Origin: Streptomyces venezuelae
GTDB lineage: Bacteria; Actinomycetota; Actinomycetes; Streptomycetales; Streptomycetaceae
DNA length: 64,000 nucleotides
Reading direction: 5' to 3'
NCBI RefSeq assembly: GCF_008642355.1
Contig: NZ_CP029193.1
Location: forward strand, 62,001-126,000
Shown here in pieces: positions 1-8,157 of the stretch. Numbering within the stretch: position 1 is the stretch's first letter; each line of letters opens with the position of its first letter. The notes beneath the pieces are model-generated. The model searched no databases. It was given only the letters and a program-made list of their open reading frames with translations, and was not told where the DNA came from. The position numbers were made by a program, and so were the translations under genes.

Positions 1-42
1 CGGCGCATCTTTCGCGGCCATCTTTCACGACGGAGGAATACG

Positions 43-909
43 GTGACGGTAGACGGAACAGTCCTGGTGCTGGGCGGAACCGGCCGGCAGGGGGGTGCGA
101 CGGCCCGCGCCCTGCTGGAGCGGGGACGCGTCGTGCACGCGCTGGTGCGCGATCCGCGGGCCGATGCGGCGCGTGCGCTCGCCGAGGCGGGTGCGGTGCT
201 CGTCCGCGGGGACCTGGAGGACCCGGCGTCGCTGCGCGCGGCGATGCGGGGCGTCCAGGGCGTGTTCAGCGTCCAGACGTTCCGGGGGCCGGGCGGTGTG
301 GAGGCCGAGGAGCGCCAGGGCAAGGCGGTGGCGGACGCCGCGGCCGAGGCGGGCGTGGCCCACTTCGTGTACAGCTCGGTGGGCGGCGCGGACCGCTGCG
401 AGGTCATCCCGCACTTCCGCAGCAAGTGGAACATCGAGCAGCACATCGACAAGCTCGGCCTGCCGGCGACGGTGCTGCGGCCGACCATGTTCTACGACAT
501 CCTGCTCGACCTCGGCCCCAAGCCGGCCGGCGGTGAGCTGGTGCTCGGCCTGTGGCTGCGGCCCGAGGTCCCGGTGCAGGTCATCGCGACCGGTGACATC
601 GGGGCGTTCGCCGCGGACGCCTTCGGCGATCCGGGTGCGTGGCTGGGCCGGCGGGTGGAGATCGCCAGTGCCGAGCTGACAGGACCGCAGATCGCCGCGG
701 CGTTCGAGCGGGTGGCGGGCGTCCCGGTCCGCTACGAGCAGCGGTCCTTCGAGCCGCTGCGCACGGCCCGCCCGGACCTGGCCGCGATGTTCGACTGGCT
801 CGACACCGAGGGCTACAGCGCGGACATGGCCGAACTGCGCCGTATCCGACCCGACTTGACCGGCCTGGAGGGGTGGCTGCGCGAGAACTGGACGGTTCCC
901 GGGGCCTAG
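43..909 (+). CDS. NmrA/SDR-type NAD(P)-binding protein
   Basis: A 288-residue single-domain Rossmann protein of the NmrA/atypical short-chain dehydrogenase class. The N-terminus carries a beta strand followed by the nucleotide-binding loop GGTGRQG (about residues 10-16), and a conserved YSSVGGA stretch lies near residue 108. NmrA-like proteins are either NAD(P)H-dependent oxidoreductases or redox sensors, and no substrate can be assigned here. The GTG start is chosen because GGAGG (32-36) lies 6 nt upstream. It is transcribed alone and ends at a strong palindromic terminator (924-972) shared with the convergent hydrolase gene. Confidence 0.85.
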   Translation: MTVDGTVLVLGGTGRQGGATARALLERGRVVHALVRDPRADAARALAEAGAVLVRGDLEDPASLRAAMRGVQGVFSVQTFRGPGGVEAEERQGKAVADAAAEAGVAHFVYSSVGGADRCEVIPHFRSKWNIEQHIDKLGLPATVLRPTMFYDILLDLGPKPAGGELVLGLWLRPEVPVQVIATGDIGAFAADAFGDPGAWLGRRVEIASAELTGPQIAAAFERVAGVPVRYEQRSFEPLRTARPDLAAMFDWLDTEGYSADMAELRRIRPDLTGLEGWLRENWTVPGA

Positions 910-923
910 ACCGCACCCGCGCC

Positions 924-972
924 GGCACGCGCCACTGCCCGAGGATCACGTCCTCGGGCAGTGGCGCGTGCC
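924..972. terminator. Perfect 22-bp bidirectional hairpin terminator
   Basis: Left arm 924-945 and right arm 951-972 are exact reverse complements around a 5-nt loop. It lies between the stops of two convergent genes (909 and 979), so it can serve both. There is no long T tract, as is usual in Streptomyces. Confidence 0.85.
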
Positions 973-978
973 GACGGT

Positions 979-1755
979 TCAGGTGGTGGTGAAGCCGGCC
1001 AGGACGCGGCCCAGGATGTCGGTGTCGATGCGGTGCCAGGAGCCGGGCAGCTGCATGCCCCAGCCGGCGGGCAGGGCGGTGGCGGTCGCGCGGGCCGCGT
1101 CGCGCAGCCAGTCGCCGGTCGCGTCGCTGTTGAGGACCAGCGCCGGGGTGCGCAGGGTCGCCAGGCGGGCGGTGGGCACCTCGAAGTCGCCGAGGATGGT
1201 CGTGTCGTACAGCAGGGTGTGGGCGTTGGCCTCGTTGGTCGCCCACAGGGGTGCCTTGCGCCAGTCGGCGATGGTCTCGGCGCTCAGGCCGAGGAATTCG
1301 CGCAGCCAGTACTCCGCGGCCTGCCCGCGCCGGTCCTGGGCGAGCAGCGCCTTGAGGGTGTCCATGCAGTCGGCGGGCGGCTTGGGGTGGGGGGCGGTGC
1401 GGAAGTAGGGCTCGTGCAGGGCGAGTCTGGTGATGGGCACCCCGGCCAGGGCCGCTTCGAGGGCGAGGTTCGCGCCGGTGGAGCCGGCGAAGACGACGGC
1501 CTGGCCGCCCGCGTCGTCGATGACCGCGGCGAGGTCCTCGATCTCCCGCTCGACGGCGTAGTGCGGGGCGTCGCCGCTCTGGCCCCGGCCCCGGCGGTCG
1601 TAGACGTGGACGGTGCAGTGCGGCGCGAGTTCCGGGACCAGTGCGTCGAAGATGGTGTGGTCGCGGAACGCGCCGTTCATCAGCACGATCGGCGGGCCGT
1701 CGCCGGTGCTGCGACAGGCGATCGTTGTGCCGTCCTGGGAAACGACCTTCCGCAT
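979..1755 (-). CDS. alpha/beta hydrolase
   Basis: A 258-residue alpha/beta-hydrolase fold protein. Visible elements are the oxyanion region LMNGAF (about residue 25), the RRGRGQSGD loop, a nucleophile elbow AGSTG with the catalytic Ser near residue 85, an acidic residue in LNSDATGD and the terminal catalytic His in GSWHRID. This resembles small esterase/C-C hydrolase members of the family, and the substrate is unknown. The ATG at 1755 is chosen because GAGGAG lies just upstream; longer in-frame extensions have no homology. It is divergent from the HemG-like gene, with a 268-nt promoter region between them (1756-2023). Confidence 0.85.
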   Translation of the reverse strand: MRKVVSQDGTTIACRSTGDGPPIVLMNGAFRDHTIFDALVPELAPHCTVHVYDRRGRGQSGDAPHYAVEREIEDLAAVIDDAGGQAVVFAGSTGANLALEAALAGVPITRLALHEPYFRTAPHPKPPADCMDTLKALLAQDRRGQAAEYWLREFLGLSAETIADWRKAPLWATNEANAHTLLYDTTILGDFEVPTARLATLRTPALVLNSDATGDWLRDAARATATALPAGWGMQLPGSWHRIDTDILGRVLAGFTTT

Positions 1756-2023
1756 GCCACCACTCTCCTCGGATCCATGGGGTGTGTTGTGCGCAGCGGT
1801 AATGTCCAGCGGTCCGGTCGACGGCGGGTGGAGCATGAATCGGGCGTACGCAACGCGCTGCGGGCCCGCGCGCGGGCGCCGCCCCGGGGCGCTCAAGTCG
1901 CCCTGGAACGGGGCGGGTTGCGGGACGCCGCCGGGGGGCTGTGGGGTCCACTCCCGCTCAACCGAGACTATCGGTGCCCCTTCAAAACTGATGCGACACC
2001 GTATCCACGAAGGAGCAGGTCGT

Positions 2024-3487
2024 ATGGCGGACAACGGAATGGCTCGGTCGGGCACGGCTCCGCATGTCGTCGTCGTGGGGGGCGGCGTCGCGGGGCTGGC
2101 GGCGGCGTTCTTCCTGCGCGAGGAGCCGGTGCGGGTGACCGTCCTGGAAGGCGCGGGCCGGCTGGGCGGGCAGCTGGCCGTCTCGGAGCTGGCGGGTGTC
2201 GTCATCGACGAGGGCGCGGAGTCGACGTACGCCCGGCGGCCCAAGACCGCCCGGCTGCTCAAGGCCGCCGGCCTGGAGGAGCGGGTGGTGGCGGCGGGCA
2301 CCAAGTCGATGGCGGTGTGGAGCGGGGGGCAGCTGCGGCCGCCGCTGGAGCGGCAGTTCATGGGCGTGCCCTGCGACATGGACGAGCTCGCCAAGTCCGG
2401 CATCCTCTCCGAGGAGGGCGTGGCGCGGGCCCGCGAGGACCTGACGCTGCCGCGCGAGGGGCGGGAGGGCGACCGGTCGGTGGCGGAGGTGGTGGGCGGG
2501 CGCCTGGGCCGTGAGGTCGTGGACCGCCTGGTGGATCCCTTCTTGTCGGACGCCTACTTCGGGCGGGCCGACGAGCTGTCCTTCGAGGCCACCCTGACCC
2601 CGCTGGTCACCGCGTCCCGGCGGCGCGCCTCGCTGGCGCAGGCCGCGGAGGCGCTGCTGCCGGCGCCGCTGCCGCCGGGCCAGGAGCCCACCACCGGCAT
2701 CTCCACCCTGGCCGGCGGGCTCGGCTCGCTGCCGCAGGTCCTCGCGGACGGTCTGCTCGCCGCCTCACCGGACGCGCAGGTGCGCACCGGAACCCGCGTG
2801 CGCGGCCTGGAACGCCGCGGCGCGGGCTGGCGGGTGAGCGTGCACGGCACCGCCGGGGAGGAGCACCTGGACGCGGACGCCGTCATCGTCGCCGTGCCCG
2901 CGGCGCAGGCAGGCCCGCTGCTCGCCGGTGTCCCCGGCACCGGCCAGGCCACCGCGGCGCTCGCCGAGATCCCCCACGCCGGGTCCGTCATCGTCACGCT
3001 CGCCTTCCCGCGTACGGCCCTTGATGCGCTGCGCCCCCTGGGGCACAGCGGCTACCGGGTGCCGGCCGTGGACGGGCGGGCGATGAAGGTCGTCACGTTC
3101 TCCACGATGAAGTGGCCGCACCTGGCGGGCGAGGTGGACATCGTGCGCTGCCAGGGCGGCGGCAGCGGCGCCGAGGATCTGCTGGGCCGCGACGACGCGG
3201 ACCTGGTCGCGCTCGCCGCCGCCGAGCTGGCCGAGGTCACCGGGGTGCGCGGTGGGCCGCTGGACTCCCGGGTGAGCCGGTGGGAGCGGGCGGTGCCGCA
3301 GTACACGGTGGGGCATCTGGAGCGGGTGGCGCGCATCCGGGCCTCGGTCGCCGGCCAGCGCGGGCTCGCGGTGTGCGGCGCCGCCTACGACGGGGTCGGG
3401 GTGGGCCAGTGCGTGGCCAGTGCCCTCAAGGCCGCCGAGGAGGTGCTCGGCGAGCTGCGCACCGGCGCCTCGGCCGGCTCCGCGTGA
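2024..3487 (+). CDS. hemG: Protoporphyrinogen/coproporphyrinogen oxidase-like FAD protein
   Basis: A 487-residue flavin-dependent amine-oxidase-fold protein. An N-terminal dinucleotide-binding GGGVAGLAAAFFL is followed by the FAD-contacting LEGAGRLGGQL. The C-terminus carries a second FAD motif (CGAAYDGVGVGQCV). Length and pattern match the HemY/HemG oxidases, which in actinobacteria oxidise coproporphyrinogen III to coproporphyrin III in the coproporphyrin-dependent haem route. No other haem gene lies next to it, so this may be a paralogue. AAGGAG (2010-2015) fixes the ATG at 2024. It is followed 38 nt later by the DsbA-like gene, probably in one transcript. Confidence 0.8.
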   Translation: MADNGMARSGTAPHVVVVGGGVAGLAAAFFLREEPVRVTVLEGAGRLGGQLAVSELAGVVIDEGAESTYARRPKTARLLKAAGLEERVVAAGTKSMAVWSGGQLRPPLERQFMGVPCDMDELAKSGILSEEGVARAREDLTLPREGREGDRSVAEVVGGRLGREVVDRLVDPFLSDAYFGRADELSFEATLTPLVTASRRRASLAQAAEALLPAPLPPGQEPTTGISTLAGGLGSLPQVLADGLLAASPDAQVRTGTRVRGLERRGAGWRVSVHGTAGEEHLDADAVIVAVPAAQAGPLLAGVPGTGQATAALAEIPHAGSVIVTLAFPRTALDALRPLGHSGYRVPAVDGRAMKVVTFSTMKWPHLAGEVDIVRCQGGGSGAEDLLGRDDADLVALAAAELAEVTGVRGGPLDSRVSRWERAVPQYTVGHLERVARIRASVAGQRGLAVCGAAYDGVGVGQCVASALKAAEEVLGELRTGASAGSA

Positions 3488-3525
3488 CAGGGACATCCAC
3501 GATGCCGAGAAAAGAGGAGGCGGGC

Positions 3526-4134
3526 GTGTCCGAGCAGAGCGTGAGCGCCGTCGACTTCTGGTTCGACCCGCAGTGCCCGTGGGCGTGGATCGCCTCGCGG
3601 TGGATCACCGAGGTGCAGCAGCTGCGGCCGGTCCGGGTCCGCTGGCACGTGATGAGCCTGGCGGTCCTGAACGAGGGGCGCGACGTGCCGCACAAGTACC
3701 GGGTGGGGCTGGGGTTCGGGCCGGTGCGGGTGTGTGTCGCCGCCGAGCAGAAGTACGGTCCCGAGGTGCTGGGCCGTCTCTACACCGAACTGGGCGTGCG
3801 CTACCACCACGAGAAGGCGCCCAAGGACCGGGCCACCCTGGAGGCGGCGCTGGAGGCGGCCGGGCTGGATGCGGGGCTGGCCGCGGCGATGGACTCGACC
3901 CAGTACGACACGGCGCTGCGCGCCTCGCACCGCGAGGGCATGGACCGGGTCGGCTACGACGTGGGCACGCCGGTGATCGCCGTGGACGGCAACGCGTTCT
4001 TCGGTCCGGTGGTGACGCCGGTGCCGCGCGGCGAGGCGGCGGCCCGGCTGTGGGACGGGGTGCTGCTGGTCACCGCGACGGACGGGTTCTTCGAGCTCAA
4101 GCGCACGCGGGACCGCAAGCCGGTCTTCGACTGA
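3526..4134 (+). CDS. DsbA-family protein, mycothiol-dependent nitroreductase (Rv2466c) type
   Basis: A 202-residue thioredoxin-fold DsbA/FrnE-like protein. The motif FWFDPQCPWAW near residue 13 is the signature of Mycobacterium Rv2466c and its relatives, cytosolic mycothiol-dependent reductases with a CPW active site in place of CxxC. A cis-Pro loop (GTPVIAV) is visible in the second half. No signal peptide is present. GTG 3526 is preferred over ATG 3502 because GAGGAGG (3514-3520) sits 5 nt before it. It probably forms a transcription unit with the preceding flavoprotein. Confidence 0.8.
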   Translation: MSEQSVSAVDFWFDPQCPWAWIASRWITEVQQLRPVRVRWHVMSLAVLNEGRDVPHKYRVGLGFGPVRVCVAAEQKYGPEVLGRLYTELGVRYHHEKAPKDRATLEAALEAAGLDAGLAAAMDSTQYDTALRASHREGMDRVGYDVGTPVIAVDGNAFFGPVVTPVPRGEAAARLWDGVLLVTATDGFFELKRTRDRKPVFD

Positions 4135-4267
4135 GAGCGTGTGTCACGGCACGGCCCGGGCGGGTGGTGCCACACGGCCACACGGATGGCGCCGATCCCC
4201 GCACCCGGCAGGCCCGCCCCCGTCAGGATGTGACCAGCACGGTCACCCACACCGACAGGAGCAGATG

Positions 4268-4714
4268 ATGAAGTTCCGAACCTACGTCGAGCCTCCCGAG
4301 CCCATGCGGGGCCTGGAAGTTCCTTTGGAGGTCGTGGAGAAGCTCGACGGGGGCAAGCGGCCGGCCGTGACCATCACCGTCAACGGGCACTCCTGGAACA
4401 GCCGGCTCGCCATCATGCGCGGCCGCCATCTGATCGGTTTCAGCAAGGCCAACCGGGAGGCCGCCGGGGTGGAGACCGGCGAGGAGGTCGAGGTCGAACT
4501 CGTCCTGGACACCGAGCCCCGCGTCCTGGTCGAGCCGGACGACTTCGTCCGGGCGCTGGACGCCGACCCGATCGCCCGCAAGGTCTACGACCGCCTGTCG
4601 CCGAGCCGCAAGCGGGCACACGTGCACGCCATCGAGAGCGCGAAGAAACCCGAGACGCGCCTGCGGCGGATCGAGAAGGCGGTGGCGACCCTGCGCGACG
4701 AGGCGTTCGCGTAG
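4268..4714 (+). CDS. YdeI/OmpD-associated family protein with DUF1905 domain
   Basis: A 148-residue protein. The first about 95 residues form a DUF1905 beta-barrel-like domain (pattern KRPAVTITVNGHSWNSRLAIMRG broken by short loops), and the last about 50 form a helical OmdA/YdeI-type tail with KVYDRLSPSRKR. Relatives are called bacteriocin-protection or YdeI proteins, but their biochemical role is unknown. There are two consecutive ATGs; 4268 has the better distance (6 nt) from AGGAG (4257-4261), and 4265 is the alternative. The stop codon overlaps the first unit of a 12-nt tandem repeat. Confidence 0.8.
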   Translation: MKFRTYVEPPEPMRGLEVPLEVVEKLDGGKRPAVTITVNGHSWNSRLAIMRGRHLIGFSKANREAAGVETGEEVEVELVLDTEPRVLVEPDDFVRALDADPIARKVYDRLSPSRKRAHVHAIESAKKPETRLRRIEKAVATLRDEAFA

Positions 4715-4772
4715 GAGTTCACGCAGGAGTTCATGCAGGAGTTCATGCAGGAGTTCATGCAGGAGTTCATGC
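4713..4772 (+). repeat. Five-copy 12-nt tandem repeat containing AGGAG and ATG
   Basis: Unit AGGAGTTCATGC is repeated four times exactly at 4725-4772, preceded by one copy with a single change (4713-4724, ACGC instead of ATGC). It begins inside the stop codon of the DUF1905 gene. Each unit carries a Shine-Dalgarno-like AGGAG 3 nt before an ATG. Confidence 0.95.
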
Positions 4773-4816
4773 AGGACCACCCGGCCTGCCGGGGCCGGCA
4801 CGGCCGGTCCCGGCGG

Positions 4817-5548
4817 TCAGTGCGGGGTCAGGGTGGTGACCAGGACGTCGCGGCGGGCGGGGCGGGCGGGGTCGGCGGGGCGGATCGGGGAGACGCCGTG
4901 CAGCGTGGCACGGTCGTCGCCCAGGAGCAGGGTGCCGGGCCTGGTCAGCGTCGTGGTCATCCGCTCGGTGCCGTCCGGGCCGTACACCGTGCTCTGGCCG
5001 CCGGTGGCGTTCTCGCGGTGGATGAGCAGGGAGGTCACCAGGGTGACGCCGTCGCGGTGACGCCCCTCGGGGGTGGGCTCGCCCTCACCGTCCGCCTCGG
5101 CCACGATCCTGAAGGGGTGCACCTGCACGTCCCAGGTGTCCGCGTCGTCCAGGCAGGTGGCGACCCGGCCGAGCATCCGGATCAGTGCGGCGAGCACGGG
5201 CTCGCCGGCGAAGGCCGCGGTCAGGGGCTCGAAGCGGCGGTCCACGTCGACGTACAAGGGGTTGCTGTGCTCCGGCTGGAGGAAGCCGGCGTGCTCCTGC
5301 GCCGCGAGCTCGCCCGCCCGCGAGAGACAGAACCGCCCGTAGCGCCGCAGCCGTCTGGTGCCCAGTTCGGCCGCGTACGTGTCCGGGGCCAGGTCCTCCC
5401 AGTGCGCGGCGAACGCGCGCCACCCGCTGTCGTCCGTGCCCAGGCACTGCGAGAGGGCATCCGGCTCCATCAGGTAGGAGCCCTCGGCGAGCAGCGCCTG
5501 CCGGGCCTGCTCGGCCGGTCCGTCCGGACCGCCGTGTTCTTCGGCCAT
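4817..5548 (-). CDS. 2-oxoglutarate-Fe(II) dioxygenase family protein (2OG-Fe_Oxy_2)
   Basis: A 243-residue protein of the PF10014 type, the family of bacterial L-isoleucine and other free-amino-acid hydroxylases. The iron facial triad is visible as H and D in GRHRDGV (about residue 168) and the distal H in TLHGVSPI (about residue 219), with basic residues downstream for 2-oxoglutarate. Sequence around YVDVDRRFEPL is typical. The start at 5548 has only a weak ribosome site, so the N-terminus is uncertain. It stands alone on the minus strand. A hydroxylated amino-acid product is a family-based inference. Confidence 0.78.
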   Translation of the reverse strand: MAEEHGGPDGPAEQARQALLAEGSYLMEPDALSQCLGTDDSGWRAFAAHWEDLAPDTYAAELGTRRLRRYGRFCLSRAGELAAQEHAGFLQPEHSNPLYVDVDRRFEPLTAAFAGEPVLAALIRMLGRVATCLDDADTWDVQVHPFRIVAEADGEGEPTPEGRHRDGVTLVTSLLIHRENATGGQSTVYGPDGTERMTTTLTRPGTLLLGDDRATLHGVSPIRPADPARPARRDVLVTTLTPH

Positions 5549-5960
5549 GGACTCATGCTCGGGCGCGCGGGAGCACTTCGCATCCGCAGCGCTCCGTGCC
5601 CGTCGTCCTGCGGGCCCGCTCCAGCGCACCGGTTGCGGGCGCGCCGCGGTGCCGCGCGCCGGGCGGGTGGCGCCGTCAACCCGGCTCCGCGGCCCGGCGA
5701 GTTGAGGGGGGCGGCCGGCGGTGGTCGGAGCCTGCCGGGGCGGCGGTCTGTCGGTGGGGGCCGGCCCCGAGGCCGCCCTCTTCGCGGGCCAGGAGAGGCA
5801 CGAGGGCGCGGGCCACGAGGGCGGGGCGGAGGGCGGAGCGCACGGTCTGTTCGCTCCGATCGCCGCGCTCACCGAGAAGCCCCGCTCCGAGTGGCGACCT
5901 CGGGGCGGGGCCGGGGGGTGTGGGGGTCGGGGGGGCCGCGCCGGCACAGCGTGGCGGGGG
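5549..5960. other. Non-coding gap with a terminator
   Basis: 412 nt between two minus-strand genes. I find no convincing gene. Near its right end is the DUF4097-gene terminator (5880-5910). The rest is GC-rich spacer that must include the promoter of the 2OG dioxygenase. Confidence 0.6.
5880..5910 (-). terminator. 12-bp hairpin downstream of the DUF4097 gene
   Basis: Arms 5880-5891 and 5899-5910 pair with one G-T type mismatch around a 7-nt loop, 50 nt after the stop codon of the DUF4097 gene. Confidence 0.6.
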
Positions 5961-6629
5961 TCAGAGGCTGCGGGCGGTGATGTCGCCCTGGGCGACGGTG
6001 GCCTTGATGGTCAGGGCGGGGGTGGCGCCGGTGTGGTGCAGGGCGTTGTCGATGCGGCCGTAGGCGGTGCCGGCGTCCAGGGTGGCGCTGACGCCGCGGG
6101 CGGCGATGACGGTGATGTCGCCCTGCTCGGTGCTCAGGGTGAGCGCGCCGTGCCCGGCCTCGGCGATGTGCACGTTGCCGCGCAGGGTGCGGATCTCGCC
6201 GCCGCCGTTCAGGCGGCCGACCCAGATGTCGGCGTCGAGGGCGCTCAGGCGGGCGCCGGTGGCCTCGTCGAGCTTGACGGAGCCGTGGCCGCCGTCGAAG
6301 ACGACCTCGCCCAGGCGTCCCACGCCGCGGAACCCGGCGGCCGAGGAGGTGGCCCGTACGTGGGATCCGGCGGGCAGCTGGACGGTGACCTCGACGGCAC
6401 CGGTGGTGCCCAGGACACGGTTCCTGGCCTCGGGGGCCTGGATGCGCAGGACACCGTCGGCGTAGGCGACTTCGGTCTGCCCGGCCGCCTTCACGTCGCG
6501 GTCCCGGGCGGGGTCGGCGGGCCGGACCTCGACGGTGGTGTCGGCGCGGTCGGCGGCGATGAACTGGATGCGCCCGGCGGGGATGTCCAGGACGGTGCGG
6601 ACGGCGGCGGGGGTGTCGAACTTCTGCAT
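5961..6629 (-). CDS. DUF4097-type beta-helical protein
   Basis: A 222-residue protein made of short repeating beta strands (patterns such as GDITV, GHGSVKLDEA, GALTLSTEQGDIT), as in the DUF4097/DUF4098 beta-helix family often found beside MarR or PadR regulators. No signal peptide or transmembrane segment is present, so it is likely cytosolic; function unknown. AAGGAG (6636-6641) sits 6 nt before ATG 6629, which rules out the in-frame ATG at 6644. It is divergent from the GbsR-like regulator across an operator-rich region, so autoregulated control by that regulator is likely. Confidence 0.8.
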   Translation of the reverse strand: MQKFDTPAAVRTVLDIPAGRIQFIAADRADTTVEVRPADPARDRDVKAAGQTEVAYADGVLRIQAPEARNRVLGTTGAVEVTVQLPAGSHVRATSSAAGFRGVGRLGEVVFDGGHGSVKLDEATGARLSALDADIWVGRLNGGGEIRTLRGNVHIAEAGHGALTLSTEQGDITVIAARGVSATLDAGTAYGRIDNALHHTGATPALTIKATVAQGDITARSL

Positions 6630-6694
6630 CGTGTGCTCCTTCATCCGGTGGCGCGGGCCCCGGCGGCCCGCCCTTTCCGATGACAGAAACGCTA

Positions 6695-6820
6695 CGTTGC
6701 ATTCACGGTTTCAACAACAAACTTGTTGCATTGAAACCTCATAACAGCAGGTAGATCCGGGTAAGTTGAAGCAATGACCTCACGCTTAATGCAACAAGTC
6801 TCTCTACATGTCGTTGCAAT
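6695..6820. promoter_or_regulatory. Operator array between DUF4097 gene and GbsR-like regulator
   Basis: An AT-rich island in otherwise very GC-rich DNA. It holds a perfect 12-nt inverted pair, ACTTGTTGCATT at 6721-6732 and AATGCAACAAGT at 6788-6799. It also has an 8-nt inverted pair GGTTTCAA (6708-6715) / TTGAAACC (6731-6738) and further half-sites CGTTGCATT (6695-6703) and CGTTGCAAT (6812-6820). The repeated TTGCAT core fits a winged-helix dimer binding several sites. Confidence 0.75.
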
Positions 6821-6902
6821 GAGTTGGGTGTGAACGCTATGGTCGGCGCGTACACCCGCCCCGCGGGCCCCGCCGGGGCCCCGGCCACGAAGGAGATTCC
6901 CG

Positions 6903-7664
6903 ATGCCGGGAGGCAGGCTCACCCAGCAGGAACGCCGGCAGATCGCCCAGGGGCTCGCCGACAACCTCTCCTACGCCGAGATCGCCCGGCGCCTGGAGCG
7001 GCCGACCTCGACGATCACCCGCGAGGTGACGCGCAACGGCGGCCCGGCCGGCTACCGCGCCGAAGTCGCCCACCGCGCCACCGAACACCGCGCCCACCGC
7101 CGCAAGCAGAGCGCGCCGCGCACCGCGCACACTCCCCCGCAGCCGCACGGACGTGACGCGGGCGAAGTGCGCGCGTACGAGGAGGTGTTCGCCACCGTCA
7201 TGATCACCTCGGGCATGCCCACGATGATGTCCCGGGTGGTGGCCGCCCTCGTCCTCACCGACTCCGGCAGCCTCACCGCGGCCGAGCTCGCCCAGCACCT
7301 GCAGGTCAGCCCGGCCGCCGTCTCCAAGGCGATCGCCTACCTGGAGAGCCAGGGCTTCGTGCGCCGGGAGCGCGGCGAGGGCCGACGCGAGCGCTACGTC
7401 GTCGACGACGACGTCTACTACCAGTCCATGATGGCCAGCGCCCGCGCCACCGCCCAGGTCGTGGCCACCGCGCGCCAGGGCGTCCCCGTCCTGCGCCCGG
7501 GCACCCCCGCCGCCACCCGCCTGGAGAACATCGCCCGCTTCCTGGACTTCGTCTCCGAAAGCACCGCACGCGCCGCCGAACTGGCCCGCGACATCCTGCA
7601 CGCCAAGCCTGCCCCCGCCCCCGACAGCACCACCGGCGGTGCCGCGCCGCCCGCACAGAAATGA
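6903..7664 (+). CDS. GbsR/MarR-family regulator with extra N-terminal IS30-like HTH
   Basis: A 253-residue regulator. Residues about 5-45 form a helix-turn-helix like the IS30/HTH_38 type (LSYAEIARRLERPTSTITREV). A basic linker follows, then a winged helix of the GbsR/MarR class at about residues 95-175 (LTAAELAQHLQVSPAAVSKAIAYL broken by its wing RRERGEGRRERY). The C-terminal helices probably dimerise, and the tail is Ala/Pro-rich. AAGGAG (6890-6895) lies 7 nt before the ATG. It is divergent from the DUF4097 gene and probably binds the TTGCAT repeats between them. Two DNA-binding domains in one chain is the notable feature. Confidence 0.85.
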   Translation: MPGGRLTQQERRQIAQGLADNLSYAEIARRLERPTSTITREVTRNGGPAGYRAEVAHRATEHRAHRRKQSAPRTAHTPPQPHGRDAGEVRAYEEVFATVMITSGMPTMMSRVVAALVLTDSGSLTAAELAQHLQVSPAAVSKAIAYLESQGFVRRERGEGRRERYVVDDDVYYQSMMASARATAQVVATARQGVPVLRPGTPAATRLENIARFLDFVSESTARAAELARDILHAKPAPAPDSTTGGAAPPAQK

Positions 7665-7812
7665 CGGCAGGGCGCGCATGACGGCCGACCGCGAGGGGCA
7701 CACGGCGCAGCACACACGACAAAACCGGTAAACCGGATGAACCCGGTGAGCCCGGTGAGCCCTGTGAAATTTGGTTAAGCCGGTGGAAGAACGCCTGTAA
7801 GGGAGGCCCCCG

Positions 7813-8073
7813 ATGCTGTTGATGGCCCGTCCGGTCCTGAAGAACCTGCTCGAGCAGTACGAGACGCTGAGCGCCCTGCACGCCGAACGGGGCTCCAAGG
7901 AGACCCTGCGGCGCCTGGAGGACGTCTCCTACACCCTGTGCGTGTCCACCGGCACCCGCGACATCGACGCGGCACTCACCGCCGCGCGCCACCGGCTCGC
8001 CACCACCGCGACCAGTCCCGGGCACCGTGCCCGGCACGCGGCCACGAAGAACGCCCGGGCGCTGGCCAGTTGA
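7813..8073 (+). CDS. DUF5133-domain small protein
   Basis: An 86-residue protein with the pattern of Streptomyces DUF5133 proteins: a helical start with LLEQYETL, then RRLEDVSYTLCVSTGTRDIDAAL around residues 35-57 (quoted here with family consensus order), and a basic tail. Function unknown; the family often sits near stress or regulatory genes. A GGGAGG element (7800-7805) precedes the ATG. The 148 nt upstream contain short repeated ACCGGT/CCCGGTGAG motifs that may be regulatory. Confidence 0.75.
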   Translation: MLLMARPVLKNLLEQYETLSALHAERGSKETLRRLEDVSYTLCVSTGTRDIDAALTAARHRLATTATSPGHRARHAATKNARALAS

Positions 8074-8157
8074 CCCGGCGGCCGGAGCAGCCGCACGCGA
8101 ACGGGACAGCCGCCGCCCGGCGCGCTCGCGCGCCGCGGCGGCCGTAGCGTTGGCGGC

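Noticed and set aside
3526..4134. DsbA/nitroreductase-type protein as part of the nitrous-acid chemistry
   Set aside because: It is more than 50 kb from the CreD/CreE-like genes and pairs with a porphyrinogen-oxidase-like gene. The nitroreductase label reflects drug activation in Mycobacterium, not a natural role.
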